Part shown: positions 62,451 through 64,000 of the stretch, piece after piece | Numbering within the stretch: position 1 is the stretch's first letter | Layout: the number at the start of each line of letters is the position of its first letter | Assembly (NCBI GenBank): GCA_028821455.1 | Contig: JAPPGE010000005.1 | Location: 1 to 64,000, forward strand | Origin: a bacterium | GTDB taxonomy: Bacteria; Pseudomonadota; Alphaproteobacteria; SP197 | DNA: 64,000 bases | Direction: 5' to 3' | The notes under the pieces: generated by a model | Told to the model about the DNA's origin: nothing | The model's database searches: none | What the model saw: only the letters and a program-made list of their open reading frames with translations | Translations under genes and position numbers: made by a program

Positions 62451-63176
62451 TCAGCCGCGCAGCGCGTCGAGGGCATCGATGCCGACGATGCGTCCGCTGA
62501 ACTCCGCCATGGCGTCGACAAGACATCCCCAAAGGTAGACCGCCGAGGCGCTGTCGAAGATCAGGTCATAGGCGGGTGAGGCGCCCCGGTCGTTGCGCAG
62601 GACGATGACGTTCATGCGGGCCACGCTTGTCTGCGCGATGGCGTGGTCGGCGAAACGGTGGCCTCGCAGATCGACACCGCACATCTTCGCCATCATCGCC
62701 GCGCTCTCGTCACCGGTCACGGCAAGGCGCGCGCTGGCATCGGCGCGCGGGACAGGAAAGCAGACGGCATCGTCCATGGACCAGGTCTCACTGAGACGAT
62801 CGATCAGTGACGCCTGGTCGTCATCGGCGAGCAGCAGGAGTTCCCCGGAGGAAAGCCGGCAGGCCAGGGTACCGTCCTCCTGGCGGAGGGCCCGGTTGGG
62901 CTCGGGCAGGGACACCCCCTGGCCCTGAATCCAGTCCGCCATCCCCCAGCCCTTGTATCCCGCCCGCGGCAATGCCGTCAGGTCGGCAATGGCGAGATGC
63001 GCCGCGGCGGCGGTCTCGCCGTCGACATCGCCATAGTGCGCCGGCACGCCAAAGTCGTTCATGGCGCGCCAGTGGGCGCCGGCCTCGCGACAGACCCGGT
63101 AGAGATGGGACCGACGCTGGAACTTTTCGGGCCGTGTCATCGGCTCTTCCCGCGGTGAGCAACCGGCGGCGCTCAT
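62451..63176 (-). CDS. soxG: Sarcosine oxidase gamma subunit
   Basis: About 241 residues. Small, GcvT-like fold subunit of heterotetrameric sarcosine oxidase: HLAIADLTALPRAGYKG, ARLAVTGDESAAMMAKMCGV, IVLRNDRGASPAYDLIFDSA and SAVYLWGCLVDAMAEF resemble SoxG. The ATG at 63176 overlaps the upstream stop (ATGA); ATG 63140 is an alternative start. The complex oxidises N-methylglycine to glycine, passing the methyl group to tetrahydrofolate. Confidence 0.8.
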   Translation of the reverse strand: MSAAGCSPREEPMTRPEKFQRRSHLYRVCREAGAHWRAMNDFGVPAHYGDVDGETAAAAHLAIADLTALPRAGYKGWGMADWIQGQGVSLPEPNRALRQEDGTLACRLSSGELLLLADDDQASLIDRLSETWSMDDAVCFPVPRADASARLAVTGDESAAMMAKMCGVDLRGHRFADHAIAQTSVARMNVIVLRNDRGASPAYDLIFDSASAVYLWGCLVDAMAEFSGRIVGIDALDALRG

Positions 63177-64000
63177 GGTCCTGCGTTCCCTGGTTCCTGA
63201 CGGGCGTTCTCCGGATCGTAGAAGGGCAGCGGCACGACCCGGCAGGCAACGTACGTATCGGGCGTAATTCTCACCCGGCGGCCGTCAACGCGCCCGGACT
63301 TGATCCTGACCTGGAAGGTGCTTCCCGGCTCTGCCTGGTCGGGCGCCACGTAGGCGAGCCCGATGACCTTGTCGAGAGTCGGCGAGTAGCTGCAGGACGT
63401 CACCCTGCCGGTGATGTCCCCGTCGCGGATCACCAGGTGGCATTCCCTGGGAATGCTGCCGTCACGATCGCGGGATTCGATCTCGAATCCCACCAGTTTG
63501 CGCTCGACGTTGTCGCGCTGGATGTCGATCGACCGCTTGCCGATGAAGAAGGGGCGCTTCTTGGCCAGGGCCCAGTCCATGTCCGCCTCCAGGGGATTGG
63601 TGAGACCGTCGGTATCCTGGCTGACGATGATGTGGCCCTTCTCGAGACGCAGCAGTCTCTGGCATTCCACGCCGAAGGGCCTGATATTGTGATCCCTGCC
63701 GGCTTCCATCAGGGCATCCCACAGGGCCTCGCCCGAGTGCGCCGGGCAATGGAGCTCGTATCCGAGCTCGCCGACGAATCCGACCCTCAGCAGGCGGCAG
63801 GGAATGCCGGCGACGTTCGCCTGCCTGACGGCCATGTAGGGGAAGGATTCGGCATCGAGTTTCTCGTCGGTAAGGCGGGTGAGCACGGCGCGCGACCTTG
63901 GTCCGGCAATGTTGACGCCGCACCAGGCGCCCGTGACGTTGGTGATGTCGACCCTGAGACGCCACTGCGCGTTCCAGAACAGCATCTCCTGGTAGACGCC
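63173..64000 (-). CDS. soxA: Sarcosine oxidase alpha subunit, C-terminal part (runs off right edge)
   Basis: 276 residues visible; the frame stays open to base 64000, so the start and N-terminal NAD-binding part lie outside. The visible part is the folate-binding GcvT-like domain: VNIAGPRSRAVLTRLTDE, RVGFVGELGYELHCPAHSGE, RLEKGHIIVSQDTDGLTNPL, then DWALAKKRPFFIGKRSI. The internal ATG at 63985 is not the start. It is translationally coupled to soxG. An aminomethyltransferase-like dehydrogenase of another type is the alternative. Confidence 0.85.
   Translation of the reverse strand, partial: GVYQEMLFWNAQWRLRVDITNVTGAWCGVNIAGPRSRAVLTRLTDEKLDAESFPYMAVRQANVAGIPCRLLRVGFVGELGYELHCPAHSGEALWDALMEAGRDHNIRPFGVECQRLLRLEKGHIIVSQDTDGLTNPLEADMDWALAKKRPFFIGKRSIDIQRDNVERKLVGFEIESRDRDGSIPRECHLVIRDGDITGRVTSCSYSPTLDKVIGLAYVAPDQAEPGSTFQVRIKSGRVDGRRVRITPDTYVACRVVPLPFYDPENARQEPGNAGP

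Overview
The window is a stretch of a GC-rich bacterial chromosome that reads as alphaproteobacterial. The signs are the rpsT-dnaA-dnaN-recF-gyrB order, hrcA-grpE-dnaK-dnaJ-dapB, rph-rdgB-hemW, an aerobic-type cob cluster, an RpoH-type promoter at dnaK, and heavy use of ATGA/TGATG stop-start overlaps. The order cannot be fixed from sequence alone; a Rhodospirillales-like lineage is a guess. No tRNA, rRNA, CRISPR array or intact insertion sequence was seen.

Layout. 1-4.8 kb: the 3' part of a giant gene joining a RecQ helicase to a UvrD-type helicase; its reading frame stays open to the left edge. 5-12.4 kb: an aminotransferase, glnB-glnA, a secreted pentapeptide-repeat protein, an O-acetylhomoserine sulfhydrylase operon, and rplM-rpsI. 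12.4-15.7 kb: an accessory catabolic island with a DUF1989 protein, a cysteine hydrolase, a truncated but well-initiated phnX-like reading frame, and an ammonia-lyase homologue that lacks the glycine of the MIO tripeptide. 16-16.9 kb: a bacterial voltage-gated sodium channel. 17.1-25.1 kb: a coupled operon of leuA, pmbA and LPS genes (msbA-like, waaA, lpxK, acyltransferase). 25.1-31 kb (minus): a fully overlapping cobalamin operon, moeB-cobH-cobL-cobI-[cbiG-cobJ]-cobM. 31.1-33.1 kb: coaBC and ubiE. 33.3-43.1 kb: mutM, rpsT, dnaA, dnaN, recF, gyrB and a class A PBP.

43.1-51.1 kb is the clearest accessory region. It has a locally AT-rich promoter with a palindromic operator driving a protein made of two DUF7662-like repeats plus an acidic tail, followed by a PIN-domain RNase: an apparent toxin-antitoxin pair with an unusual antitoxin. 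An HSL-type esterase and a Tat-exported PhoX-type phosphatase follow. Then comes a HipA-type kinase with an AbiEi-like N-terminal domain, under its own promoter and palindrome, which looks like a one-gene toxin-antitoxin module. Poorly coding spacers separate these genes.

51.2-64 kb returns to core genes: dapB, dnaJ, dnaK, grpE and hrcA (minus); rph, rdgB and hemW; a periplasmic-binding-fold lipoprotein; a BON lipoprotein; gshB; and, on the minus strand running off the right edge, sarcosine oxidase subunits gamma and alpha. The two candidate toxin-antitoxin systems, the RecQ-UvrD fusion, and the MIO-defective lyase behind the phnX remnant are the least conventional items.
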